Below, one piece after another: positions 1 through 8,112 of a DNA stretch of 9,578 nucleotides. Origin of the DNA: Candidatus Cloacimonadota bacterium (lineage in GTDB: Bacteria; Cloacimonadota; Cloacimonadia; JGIOTU-2); NCBI GenBank assembly GCA_021160355.1, contig JAGHCS010000179.1, positions 1-9,578 on the forward strand, written 5' to 3'. Under the pieces are notes generated by a model. That model was given only the letters and a program-made list of their open reading frames with translations. It did no database searches and was not told the origin of the DNA. A program made the translations under genes and the position numbers. The first letter of the stretch is position 1; each line of letters opens with the position of its first letter.

Positions 1-70
1 ATATAATAATGTCAATAATTTTTATTTTCGCTAATATATATATTTTATAAAAAAGTAACATTAAAATTGA

Positions 71-102
71 TTTCACTTGACAATCTTCATCGATGTCTGA
101 AA
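71..102. repeat. Imperfect inverted repeat overlapping the possible -35 box
   Basis: TTTCA (71-75) and GACA (79-82) are mirrored by TGTC (94-97) and TGAAA (98-102), with a 3-nt bulge on the left arm and an 11-nt loop. It overlaps the TTGACA at 77-82, so it could be an operator or a stem in the 5' leader. In AT-rich DNA such a repeat may arise by chance. Confidence 0.25.
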
Positions 103-109
103 TTTTAAT
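77..109 (+). promoter_or_regulatory. Possible promoter for the protease operon
   Basis: A perfect TTGACA lies at 77-82, followed by TTTAAT at 104-109, within a very AT-rich leader (1-168) that contains no gene. The 21-nt spacing between the two boxes is longer than the sigma-70 optimum of about 17, and FCB bacteria often use a different -33/-7 consensus, so the exact boxes are uncertain. It is the only candidate promoter seen upstream of the first protease gene. Confidence 0.3.
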
Positions 110-157
110 CAAATTTTTTTGAATAAACTTTTTAAAAAATATTAAAGATAAAAAAAT

Positions 158-162
158 GGAGG
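158..162 (+). promoter_or_regulatory. Ribosome-binding site of the first protease gene
   Basis: GGAGG lies 6 nt upstream of the ATG at 169, which supports that start. An overlapping ATG at 156 is in another frame and sits inside the Shine-Dalgarno sequence. Confidence 0.85.
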
Positions 163-168
163 TTTTCG

Positions 169-3100
169 ATGAAGAAAACTTTGGTTGCAGTTCTGCTGTT
201 AACACTTGTGACCTCACTCGCATTTGCCAGCAGTTCAAAAATTGCTTTAAATAAAGCAGAAACAAATTTTGAAATAATTGAAAATTCATATTATAATTTG
301 GATGTTACGTTTGAATTTTCTGAAATTGCTACCCTGGACATTTCGTCCGAAAAGGGGGTTTTTACTGAGCTTCGTATTCCTGGTGGATATTCTACCGGAG
401 CAATCGGCTCACCCAAACTTCCTGCAATCAAAAAACTGATTGAGATACCATTTGGTGCTGAAGTAACTATTGATGTTCTTGATTACACGATCACAGAATA
501 TACCCTTGCAGACTTCGACATATCAAACAAGATTATGCCCGTTCAACCCTCACTTTCCAAAAGCACAGATCCCTCTACAGTTCCTTTTGAATTTAATGAA
601 GATGATTACGCTGTTAATGCGTATAATGAAATCGAACTCGCAACAGTAGAGGTTCTTGGCACATTACGCAGTTATCGTTTAGCTCAATTGGTCATTGCGC
701 CAGTACGATACAATCCGGCTGAAGAAAAGATCAAAGTGTATAACGATATTCGAGTAAAAGTACACTTCAATGATCCGGATATCGCGCAGACTGAATACAC
801 AAAAGCATCAACAGCATCACCTTATTTCGATGTTATCAATGATAGACTTTTCAATGGAAGAGATCACGGCTACCCGACACATCCCGACCTTGTTATCTAT
901 CCTGTGAAATATCTCATTGTCGCAAACAGGATGTTTGAGACTACGCTTGAAGATTTCATTGAATGGAAAACTCAAAAAGGATTCGAGGTAATTGTTGGTT
1001 ATACCGACATAATCGGCACTTCGAGCAGTCAAATTAAAACTTGGGTTCATGATCAGTATAATGCGGGAACTCCTTCAGATCCGGCTCCAAGTTTCGTGCT
1101 GTTTGTCGGTGATACCGGACAGGTAGCTTCCGAAATAGGTTCTTCTTCAAATAAAGTTACAGACCTCTATTATTGCAGTGTTGACGGAGACATGTTCCCA
1201 GAAATGTATTATGGAAGATTCTCTGCAACCACGACTGCTCAGCTTCAAACTCAAATAGACAGAACTTTATATTATGAAAAGTACCAGTTCACCGATCCTT
1301 CATTTTTGGATAATGCAACACTTATCGCCGGTGTAGATGGTTCTCATAATCCTACACACGGACAGCCAACAGTTTTATATGGTACAGATAATTATTTTAA
1401 TACTGCTCACGGATTTGTTGATGTTCATTTATATCTCACTTCATACACAGGATGTTATGATACGATCGATGATGGTCTTTCTTTGATAAACTACACTGCT
1501 CATGGAAGCCAAACAAGCTGGGGCAATCCAAGCATGACTCAATCTATGGTTAATAATCTTACAAATGTCGGCATGTATCCTCTTGCAATTGGAAACTGCT
1601 GTTTGAGCGGCGACTTTGGTTATGGAGAGTGCTTTGGTGAAACATGGGCAAGAGCGACTGATAACACTACAGGTGAACCAACAGGAGCGATCGGTTATAT
1701 TGCTTCTGCACCGTCATCCTACTGGCATGAAGATGTATATTGGTCAGTTGGTGCTTTCCCCACAGTGGGAAGCGGGGTTACCCCCACCTATGCAGAAACC
1801 TCCTGGGGCGCTTATGATGCTCCTTTTGTTACAAATTATGTTACTCAAGATGCATTAACCTTTATTGGTAACCTTGCAGTAACCGAAGCTGCAAATCTTA
1901 GTTATCCCCAGCATTCCACTCCCACTTACTACTGGCAAGCATACAACCTTCTCGGGGATCCCTCTGTTGTAGTATATATGACTCAGGGCTCGACAAATTT
2001 TGTCACCTTCCCGGGGCTACTTCCAATTGGAGCAACCAGCTTCACTGTTCAAGCAGACCCTGGCTCTTATGTTGCTATTTCTATGAACGGAGTGCTTCAC
2101 GGTGCTGCACTTGCCAGCGATTTTGGAAGTGCAGAAGTTACTATTGATCCTTTCACTACTGCCGGAACTGCTGATATTATTGTCACAAAACCTCAGTATC
2201 AACCAGTTCTTACATCAGTCGTAGTTGCAACACCTGCCGTAGTAAATATCACACCTAGCTCCATGCCGATCAATACTTTAACTGATGTAACTATCGATAT
2301 ATTTGAAGATGATGGAACGACACCAATCCCTAATGTAAATATTCTTATTACCGGACCTGGTGTGTATGGAACAACCTCAGGCATTACTAATGCTTCCGGA
2401 AGCTGTACCTTGAATTTCGGTGGCGAATATGGTGGCGATACGATCCTTAATGTGATCGGATGGAGAACCGGTGATGGATATAATCTTGTAGAAGAACCAT
2501 TTGGTGTTACTGGTGGAATGGATCTGACCAACCCCTCAATATGGGTTACCACGACCTTTGGTCTCGAGGACACATTCGGATTGAACCTACCTGGCACAGT
2601 CCTCTTCTCACAAGATGAAACGGGCTGTAACTACGGTCTTTATATCGTCGAGAATGACACATCAATATATTCATCAATAGATGAAATCACCTATACGCCC
2701 ACGTGCATTACTGACATCAAAGCAGGTATTATGAAATCCGGGTATAATATGTTCCAGGAAACCTTCACAACCATTGAGGTGTTCGGTACCGTCTCCGGCA
2801 TTGTTACCGATGCTGACAATGCTGTTCCTATTGCAAATGCTGAAGTTCGCTTCTATGAGCAAGGCGGTGATCCTTCGGAGCCACCTCTGTTCAGTGACAT
2901 TACTGATGGTTCTGGATTCTATGAAATTACTTCAGAATATCCGGTCGATTACTATGATATATACATTGATAAATGGGGATTTGATCCTTATCAGGAACTT
3001 GGCTTTTTCCTCAACTATAGTGCAAACACACATGACATCATAATGGACCCGGTCGAAAGCAGCATGGTTTCAGGTCAATTAGTTAGTGACTTCATTATTC

Positions 3101-4149
3101 TCAATACCGGTACTCTTAGCTATTACCGAAGCGATAATGGTGAAGAATACGCAACAGTTAATGTGAGTGGTGGAACCTACGAAGTAATACTTCCAAACTT
3201 TACTTATAACGTATATGTTTCCTCACCCCAGCATGTTCCCTATTCAGGAACCTTAACTGTCGAAGGTGATATGGGAATAAACTATCACCTTGGATATGCA
3301 GAAATCTTTGCCGACTTCGAGCAAAATGATGGAAATTTTGTCAGCAACAATGCAAATGGCTGGCAATGGGGTGAACCTTCCGGTGGTGAGATATTTGCTC
3401 ACTCCGGATCAAAATGCTGGGCTACTGTAATAGATGGTTACTATGGTGTGGACAATGCAGACTGGACCCTAGATTCTCCGACATTTTCCATTAATGGCTC
3501 TGGAATGCTGACATTCTGGCATTATTATGATTTCGAGGGCTCATACACTTATTGGGATGGAGGTAATGTATCCATATCAACCGATGGAGGTATAAGCTTT
3601 GACGTCATTACTCCGGTAGGAGGATATACTGGCTCAATAACTGGTCTTGATGGTGAACAGGGCTTTGGCGGTCAGATTGATGAATGGGAACAAGTAGAAT
3701 TCGATATCAGCGGTTATACTGGTGATAATGCGATCCTTCGCTGGCACTTCGGTTCAGATAGTTCAGTCCATGATTATTATGGCTGGTATATCGACGATGT
3801 GCTTTATGGTGATCCCAACTCAAGCTGGCAGGAAATCTATTTTGATAATGATCCTGTAAATCCTGTGATTACTACTAGACTTCAACAAAACTTCCCGAAT
3901 CCTGTTCTCAATTCCACAACAATTTCCTTCATGCTACCTGTCAATGCTGTAAAAGCTGAATTGAAGATTTATAACATCAAGGGTCAGCTGGTGCAATCTT
4001 TCATTCCTGATATATCCACAGGTCCGCTTCATAAGGTACAGTGGGACGGTAAGGATATGACCGAAAAGCCGGTTGCTAACGGAATATATTTCTATAGATT
4101 AACGACTGATAATAAAGAAATAACTAAAAAAATGATATTGTTACGTTAG
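169..4149 (+). CDS. Secreted gingipain-like cysteine protease (C25), Kgp-type catalytic domain, T9SS cargo
   Basis: This is a secreted endopeptidase of family C25, predicted to act at or outside the outer membrane. Residues 1-20 are a Sec signal peptide (cleavage near AFA|S). About 21-231 is a C25-type propeptide with a likely processing site at R231|D232. About 248-604 is the catalytic domain. It carries NYTAHGS with H445 and IGNCC with catalytic C478, exactly 33 residues apart as in Kgp and RgpB, plus D390 in LIAGVD matching Kgp D388. T443 and D522 (SYWHEDVYW) match the Kgp lysine-pocket residues T442 and D516, so cleavage after Lys is predicted. Then come a C25-type Ig domain (605-689), a Big_1-like Ig module (690-784), an unassigned module (785-873), two CarboxypepD_reg-like modules (874-963, 966-1043), a MAM/jelly-roll adhesin-like domain (1047-1216) and the type A T9SS tail (1239-1326). 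It is the first gene of an operon with a paralogue 12 nt downstream. Family assignment is firm; Lys specificity is inferred from an alignment made by eye. Confidence 0.95.
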   Translation: MKKTLVAVLLLTLVTSLAFASSSKIALNKAETNFEIIENSYYNLDVTFEFSEIATLDISSEKGVFTELRIPGGYSTGAIGSPKLPAIKKLIEIPFGAEVTIDVLDYTITEYTLADFDISNKIMPVQPSLSKSTDPSTVPFEFNEDDYAVNAYNEIELATVEVLGTLRSYRLAQLVIAPVRYNPAEEKIKVYNDIRVKVHFNDPDIAQTEYTKASTASPYFDVINDRLFNGRDHGYPTHPDLVIYPVKYLIVANRMFETTLEDFIEWKTQKGFEVIVGYTDIIGTSSSQIKTWVHDQYNAGTPSDPAPSFVLFVGDTGQVASEIGSSSNKVTDLYYCSVDGDMFPEMYYGRFSATTTAQLQTQIDRTLYYEKYQFTDPSFLDNATLIAGVDGSHNPTHGQPTVLYGTDNYFNTAHGFVDVHLYLTSYTGCYDTIDDGLSLINYTAHGSQTSWGNPSMTQSMVNNLTNVGMYPLAIGNCCLSGDFGYGECFGETWARATDNTTGEPTGAIGYIASAPSSYWHEDVYWSVGAFPTVGSGVTPTYAETSWGAYDAPFVTNYVTQDALTFIGNLAVTEAANLSYPQHSTPTYYWQAYNLLGDPSVVVYMTQGSTNFVTFPGLLPIGATSFTVQADPGSYVAISMNGVLHGAALASDFGSAEVTIDPFTTAGTADIIVTKPQYQPVLTSVVVATPAVVNITPSSMPINTLTDVTIDIFEDDGTTPIPNVNILITGPGVYGTTSGITNASGSCTLNFGGEYGGDTILNVIGWRTGDGYNLVEEPFGVTGGMDLTNPSIWVTTTFGLEDTFGLNLPGTVLFSQDETGCNYGLYIVENDTSIYSSIDEITYTPTCITDIKAGIMKSGYNMFQETFTTIEVFGTVSGIVTDADNAVPIANAEVRFYEQGGDPSEPPLFSDITDGSGFYEITSEYPVDYYDIYIDKWGFDPYQELGFFLNYSANTHDIIMDPVESSMVSGQLVSDFIILNTGTLSYYRSDNGEEYATVNVSGGTYEVILPNFTYNVYVSSPQHVPYSGTLTVEGDMGINYHLGYAEIFADFEQNDGNFVSNNANGWQWGEPSGGEIFAHSGSKCWATVIDGYYGVDNADWTLDSPTFSINGSGMLTFWHYYDFEGSYTYWDGGNVSISTDGGISFDVITPVGGYTGSITGLDGEQGFGGQIDEWEQVEFDISGYTGDNAILRWHFGSDSSVHDYYGWYIDDVLYGDPNSSWQEIYFDNDPVNPVITTRLQQNFPNPVLNSTTISFMLPVNAVKAELKIYNIKGQLVQSFIPDISTGPLHKVQWDGKDMTEKPVANGIYFYRLTTDNKEITKKMILLR
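2788..3816 (+). repeat. Shared C-terminal module block, copy 1 (CarboxypepD_reg x2 and MAM-like)
   Basis: This part of the first protease gene is a diverged repeat of 6685-7710 in the second. The encoded modules align almost without gaps, for example NGEEYA, YNVYVSSP, PYSGTL, FVSNNA, WQWGEP, DEWEQVEFD and YYGWYIDDV. Short exact DNA identities survive, including 27 nt at 3514-3540. It probably forms a stalk or adhesin region between the protease and its secretion tail. Confidence 0.85.
3883..4146 (+). other. T9SS type A C-terminal sorting domain (first protease)
   Basis: This encodes residues 1239-1326. It starts with QNFPNP, continues with a beta-rich core containing IYNIKGQLV and VANGIYFYRL, and ends in a basic KKMILLR. 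This is the Por-secretion-tail pattern (TIGR04183-like). In known systems the tail directs passage through the type IX outer-membrane translocon and is removed by a sortase-like step. It implies that a T9SS is encoded elsewhere in the genome. Confidence 0.9.
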
Positions 4150-4154
4150 GGAGG
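4150..4154 (+). promoter_or_regulatory. Ribosome-binding site of the second protease gene
   Basis: GGAGG follows directly after the TAG stop of the upstream gene and sits 7 nt before the ATG at 4162. The tight spacing supports one transcript and possible translational coupling of the two proteases. Confidence 0.85.
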
Positions 4155-4161
4155 ACCCATA

Positions 4162-7100
4162 ATGAAAAAATTTGTCATTCTTATTAGTTTGCTGTTTCTT
4201 GCATCTTCTCTTTTTGCAGGACAGCACACATGGATACCTCTCAACGGAGATACAGAAAATCCCGTTGAGGTTGAGGTATTAACATCAAATGATAACCTTA
4301 TTGATCTCACATATTCCATCAATGGTTTTTATCAAGAAGAAATAATAATTGATGGAAAAGAATACACGAAGATCATTATTCCTCACGAAGGCATCCTCCT
4401 TGATCGGGGATATCCAGAGCTTCCTCATATTAATAGAAGTGTGCTCATTCCTCCACGTTCAAACATGGAAGTTGCTGTTGTCAATTCCGAGTATGAAGAA
4501 TTTGAAAATATCTACGTAGCACCTTCAAAAGGAAGCTTCTCACGTGAAATCAATCCGGAAGATGTAACTTACACATTTGATTCTATATATAACGAAGATG
4601 CCTGGTATCCGCAGGAAATAGTCTTTTCACGAGATCCATACATTATGCGGGATGCTCGCGGAATGGTCATTCAAGTGCAACCCTTCCAATATAATCCTGT
4701 ACAGCACAAACTTCGTGTGTACAAGAACATAAACATCACAGTGACCGAGAATGGTTACAGCGATGTCAATGTGAAGGATAAAGGTTTATTTGAATATGAG
4801 ACTGTAGCTGCTTCTTTCCTTGAAGTGTATAAAACTCAATTCATAAATTTTGAACGTGCCTCCCAGTATCATAGACATGTTCCCACAGCTGCGGTCGGCT
4901 CAATGGTCATTATTACTTATGATGATTTTTCAGATGAAATGCAGCCACTGTATGAGTGGAAAAATAAAAAGGGTATTCCTACACAGATGGTGAATGTCGG
5001 CACAATTGGAAATAACTATACCGCCATAAAAAATTACATTCAAAATCTTTATGATACTTGGAATCTTGCTTTCATTCTTATTGTAGGTGATGCACCACAG
5101 GTTGTTCCTTGTGAGAACAACAAAGATCCTTTGTACGCCTGCCTTGAAGGTGGAGACTTTTATCCTGATGCATTTGTTGGAAGATTCTCTGCTGCGACAG
5201 GCTCACAGGTTACGACGCAGGTGGACAGGGTTCTCTATTATGAAGCGAATCCCCTTATTTCAGGTGATTGGATGCATAAGGGTGTCGGAATAGCTTCTTC
5301 CCAAGGTTCGGGTACTGGATATAATGGCTGGGCAGACTATGTAATGATGGGTATCATTCGCGATTCTCTAATGGCATGGAACTACACCCATGTTGATGAA
5401 ATTTATGACCCATCAGGTACTGCTTCTGATGTAGCAAATGCAATCAATAATGGACGAAGCATTCTGAACTACTGTGGTCACGGATCTACAACATCCTGGG
5501 GCACAACAGGTTTCTCGAATACCAATATTAATCAGCTTACTAATGATAATATGTGTCCCTTCATAATATGTGTTGCTTGTTTGAATGGTAATTTTGTAAG
5601 TTCCACATGTTTTGCAGAAGCATGGGCTCGTGCCACAAATAATTCAAGTGGAGTTCCAACTGGTGCGATCGGTGTGTATGCATCGGTAATTAGCCAGAGT
5701 TGGGTACCTCCTATGATCGCTGAGTATCACGCAAATATGTTCCTCGTGAATGAACAAGTCACGACTCTTGGCAACTTCTATTTCAGCGGTGCTATGCAAA
5801 TGATGGATGAAAATTTTTCGGGTGGCACGAATGAGTTCAAGTATTGGACGGTTTTCGGAGATCCCTCAGTCAAACTTCGAACCGATACACCAGCAATAAT
5901 GACAGTTAATCATAATCCAATAATTCCACTCGGTTCAACTACCTATGATGTCGAAGTGGTTGGTATTAACGGCGCACTTATCGGATTGTATATGGATGGC
6001 ACTCTATATGGCTACGGTAATACAGATTTTACAGGCCATGCAACAATTAATCTCGATCAGCCACTTGTAACACCCGGACAAATGACCCTGACTGTGACTG
6101 CATATAATACAATACCTTACACCGCTTTTATTGATGCAATAGTCCCTGTTCAGGTAGATATCACCCCTGATAATATCGATGTTAATCAGACAACCAATGT
6201 TACTGTGACGGTCATGGACAGCGAGGGTACAACTCCTGAAGTTGGAGTAAATGTCTGGGCGGAAGGACTGGATTATACATCCTCAGTCGTATCCACTGAT
6301 GCAAATGGAGAAGCTGTTCTTTCTCTCAATTATCAGTTCGGACCTGCTCTTCAAATCTGCGGTCAGAGACCAGATGAAGACTATCTGCTCTTTAACGAGG
6401 CTCTTACCGTTAATGCTCTCAGCTTAACAAATCCTGACATTGATGTGACTACAACCTTTGGTCTGTATGACACACTTGCAATGAATATGGAAGCATCCAT
6501 TAATCAGTATTGCTATGATGACGGAACGACTATTTGGGCTAAACTTAATGAGAATAATTATTCTAGCACAACGAGTAGTTCCCTAATTATGACACCTGAT
6601 GAACTTGGCAACGTTCATTCAGTTATTTCCAAATCCGGCTATGACCTATACGAAGAAGATTTTGCAGTAATTGTGGCGTTTGGCACTGTATCAGGAACAT
6701 TGACAGACAGTGATAACGGTACTGCGATCTCTAATGCTGAAATTCGTTTTTATGAAGAAGGCGCAGTTCCTGAAGACGATCCTCTTTTCACAGCTACAAC
6801 AAACTCCTCGGGATTTTACAATGTTGCATCTGAACAAGCTGTAGATAATTATGACATTTATATAAACAAATGGGGATTCAATCCTTACCAAGAGCTGAGT
6901 TATTTCCTCGGATATGGTGCAAATACACACGATATGCAGCTCGATCCAGTTGAGAGTGGAAATGTATCCGGTAATGTGTATGCAGATTTCTCTGTCATCG
7001 CAAACGGTACAATTCACTATTACAGACAGGATAATGGAGAAGAATATGCTGCAGTTGATATTTCTGGAGGTTCATACAGTGTTTCTCTACCTCATTTCAA

Positions 7101-8043
7101 TTATAATGTCTATGTTTCATCTCCCGGCTATGTGCCCTATTCCGGAACTCTCCTTATAGATGGTGATAGAGTAATCGATTATCATCTGGGCTATGCTGCT
7201 TTATTCTCTGATTTCGAACCAAATGATGGAAACTTTGTCAGCAACAATGCAAGCGGCTGGCAATGGGGAGAACCAACTGCTGGCGGTATTACCGCACACT
7301 CCGGAATAAATCTCTGGGGAACTGTTCTTGGTGGATATTACGGTACTAATAATGCTGATTGGACGCTTGATTCTCCAGAATTCACTGTTCCCTCAGATGC
7401 TACTCTTTATTTCTGGCATTATTATGATTTCGAGGGCACTACTACACTTTGGGATGGTGGAAATGTAACCATCTCCACCAACGGTGGTTCAACATATAAC
7501 TTAGTTATTCCGCTGGGTGGTTATACTGGAAATATTACCGGTCTTGGCGCACAGGGCTTTGGTGGTCAATTGGACGAATGGGAGCAAGTTGAGTTTGATC
7601 TTTCTTCCTATGCGGGTAGTACAGCAAATATGCGCTGGAATTTTGGCTCTGATACTTCAGTAAATACTTACTATGGCTGGTACATTGATGATGTGCTCAT
7701 CGGCGACCCAAGTTCCAGTTATGAAATTCCAATCGTCAGCAATGATGACCCACGTCCAGTAGAAACAGTATCGCTTCACCAGAATTTCCCCAATCCCGTC
7801 AGCAACTCTACTACCTTCTCTTTTGCACTTCCACAGAATATTCAGAGAGCAGAACTTTCCATTTATAACGTGAAAGGACAGCTCGTAAAAACCTTCTCAC
7901 CTAATTTAGATGAAGGACCGTTCTTCGAGTTCGAATGGGATGGCAAGAACAATATTAACAAATCAGTAGCTAACGGAGTTTATTTCTACAGACTCACTAC
8001 TGATAAGAAAGAAATAACGAAAAAGTTACTCTTATTACAGTAA
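4162..8043 (+). CDS. Secreted gingipain-like cysteine protease (C25), Rgp-type catalytic domain, T9SS cargo
   Basis: This is the paralogue of the upstream protease and is also predicted to be exported by Sec then T9SS. Residues 1-19 are a signal peptide (LFA|G). About 20-238 is a propeptide with possible Arg processing sites at R232 or R238. About 247-573 is the catalytic domain, with H440 in NYCGHGS and C473 in VACLNG, 33 residues apart. D392 lies 48 residues before H440, as D163 does before H211 in RgpB. W514 and M518 in SQSWVPPM match RgpB W284 and M288. Together these predict an arginine S1 pocket. Q381 occupies the position of RgpB E152, the third catalytic residue, so activity may be altered. 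Later modules mirror the upstream protein: C25 Ig domain (574-662), Big_1-like (663-753), unassigned module (754-841), two CarboxypepD_reg-like (842-931, 934-1010), MAM/adhesin-like (1015-1183) and T9SS tail (1207-1293). Family assignment is firm; specificity is inferred. Confidence 0.95.
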   Translation: MKKFVILISLLFLASSLFAGQHTWIPLNGDTENPVEVEVLTSNDNLIDLTYSINGFYQEEIIIDGKEYTKIIIPHEGILLDRGYPELPHINRSVLIPPRSNMEVAVVNSEYEEFENIYVAPSKGSFSREINPEDVTYTFDSIYNEDAWYPQEIVFSRDPYIMRDARGMVIQVQPFQYNPVQHKLRVYKNINITVTENGYSDVNVKDKGLFEYETVAASFLEVYKTQFINFERASQYHRHVPTAAVGSMVIITYDDFSDEMQPLYEWKNKKGIPTQMVNVGTIGNNYTAIKNYIQNLYDTWNLAFILIVGDAPQVVPCENNKDPLYACLEGGDFYPDAFVGRFSAATGSQVTTQVDRVLYYEANPLISGDWMHKGVGIASSQGSGTGYNGWADYVMMGIIRDSLMAWNYTHVDEIYDPSGTASDVANAINNGRSILNYCGHGSTTSWGTTGFSNTNINQLTNDNMCPFIICVACLNGNFVSSTCFAEAWARATNNSSGVPTGAIGVYASVISQSWVPPMIAEYHANMFLVNEQVTTLGNFYFSGAMQMMDENFSGGTNEFKYWTVFGDPSVKLRTDTPAIMTVNHNPIIPLGSTTYDVEVVGINGALIGLYMDGTLYGYGNTDFTGHATINLDQPLVTPGQMTLTVTAYNTIPYTAFIDAIVPVQVDITPDNIDVNQTTNVTVTVMDSEGTTPEVGVNVWAEGLDYTSSVVSTDANGEAVLSLNYQFGPALQICGQRPDEDYLLFNEALTVNALSLTNPDIDVTTTFGLYDTLAMNMEASINQYCYDDGTTIWAKLNENNYSSTTSSSLIMTPDELGNVHSVISKSGYDLYEEDFAVIVAFGTVSGTLTDSDNGTAISNAEIRFYEEGAVPEDDPLFTATTNSSGFYNVASEQAVDNYDIYINKWGFNPYQELSYFLGYGANTHDMQLDPVESGNVSGNVYADFSVIANGTIHYYRQDNGEEYAAVDISGGSYSVSLPHFNYNVYVSSPGYVPYSGTLLIDGDRVIDYHLGYAALFSDFEPNDGNFVSNNASGWQWGEPTAGGITAHSGINLWGTVLGGYYGTNNADWTLDSPEFTVPSDATLYFWHYYDFEGTTTLWDGGNVTISTNGGSTYNLVIPLGGYTGNITGLGAQGFGGQLDEWEQVEFDLSSYAGSTANMRWNFGSDTSVNTYYGWYIDDVLIGDPSSSYEIPIVSNDDPRPVETVSLHQNFPNPVSNSTTFSFALPQNIQRAELSIYNVKGQLVKTFSPNLDEGPFFEFEWDGKNNINKSVANGVYFYRLTTDKKEITKKLLLLQ
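6685..7710 (+). repeat. Shared C-terminal module block, copy 2 (CarboxypepD_reg x2 and MAM-like)
   Basis: This is the counterpart of 2788-3816 in the second protease gene. The 27-nt stretch at 7411-7437 is identical to 3514-3540, and 19 nt from the FVSNNA coding region are also shared. The similarity here is clearly higher than in the propeptides and catalytic domains of the two genes. Confidence 0.85.
7780..8040 (+). other. T9SS type A C-terminal sorting domain (second protease)
   Basis: This encodes residues 1207-1293, with QNFPNPVSNSTTFSF at the start, IYNVKGQLVKTF and VANGVYFYRLTT in the core, and a KKLLLLQ end. It is closely similar to the tail of the upstream protease, so both proteins should use the same secretion machinery. 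Confidence 0.9.
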
Positions 8044-8052
8044 ATTATAAAA

Positions 8053-8084
8053 GGACTTGCGGGATGAAATACTCCCGCAAGTTC
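8053..8084 (+). terminator. Hairpin after the protease pair, probable terminator
   Basis: A 12-bp stem (8053-8064 with 8073-8084, one G-T wobble, GC-rich core TTGCGGGA/TCCCGCAA) closes an 8-nt loop and begins 9 nt after the stop codon of the second protease gene. The downstream tract (TTCACTTGTT) is only moderately T-rich, so termination could be partial. It could instead be an mRNA-stabilising 3' stem or attenuate read-through into the regulator gene. Confidence 0.65.
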
Positions 8085-8112
8085 ACTTGTTGGAAAAAGA
8101 AAGTGTAATTCT

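Noticed and set aside
156..158. ATG 13 nt upstream of the first protease start
   Set aside because: It is out of frame with the protease and overlaps the GGAGG ribosome-binding site.
417..423. LHQNIHH cluster (residues 417-423 of the regulator) as a replacement metal site
   Set aside because: It is not at a canonical M29 ligand position and no partner acidic residues could be placed; kept only as a point for structural checking. Numbers here are residues, not bases.
2199..2597. 132-codon open frame on the - strand inside the first protease gene
   Set aside because: It lies wholly opposite a well-conserved Ig-module coding region, has no ribosome-binding site that I can see, and its translation has no recognisable domain.
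6691..7017. 108-codon - strand frame in the CarboxypepD_reg region of the second protease
   Set aside because: It has a Cys/Ile-rich shadow composition, and the equivalent region of the first protease shows no matching protein.
8104..8109. TGTAAT as a -10 box for the regulator gene
   Set aside because: It sits 3 nt before the ATG, so transcription would start inside the coding region, and no matching -35 was found.
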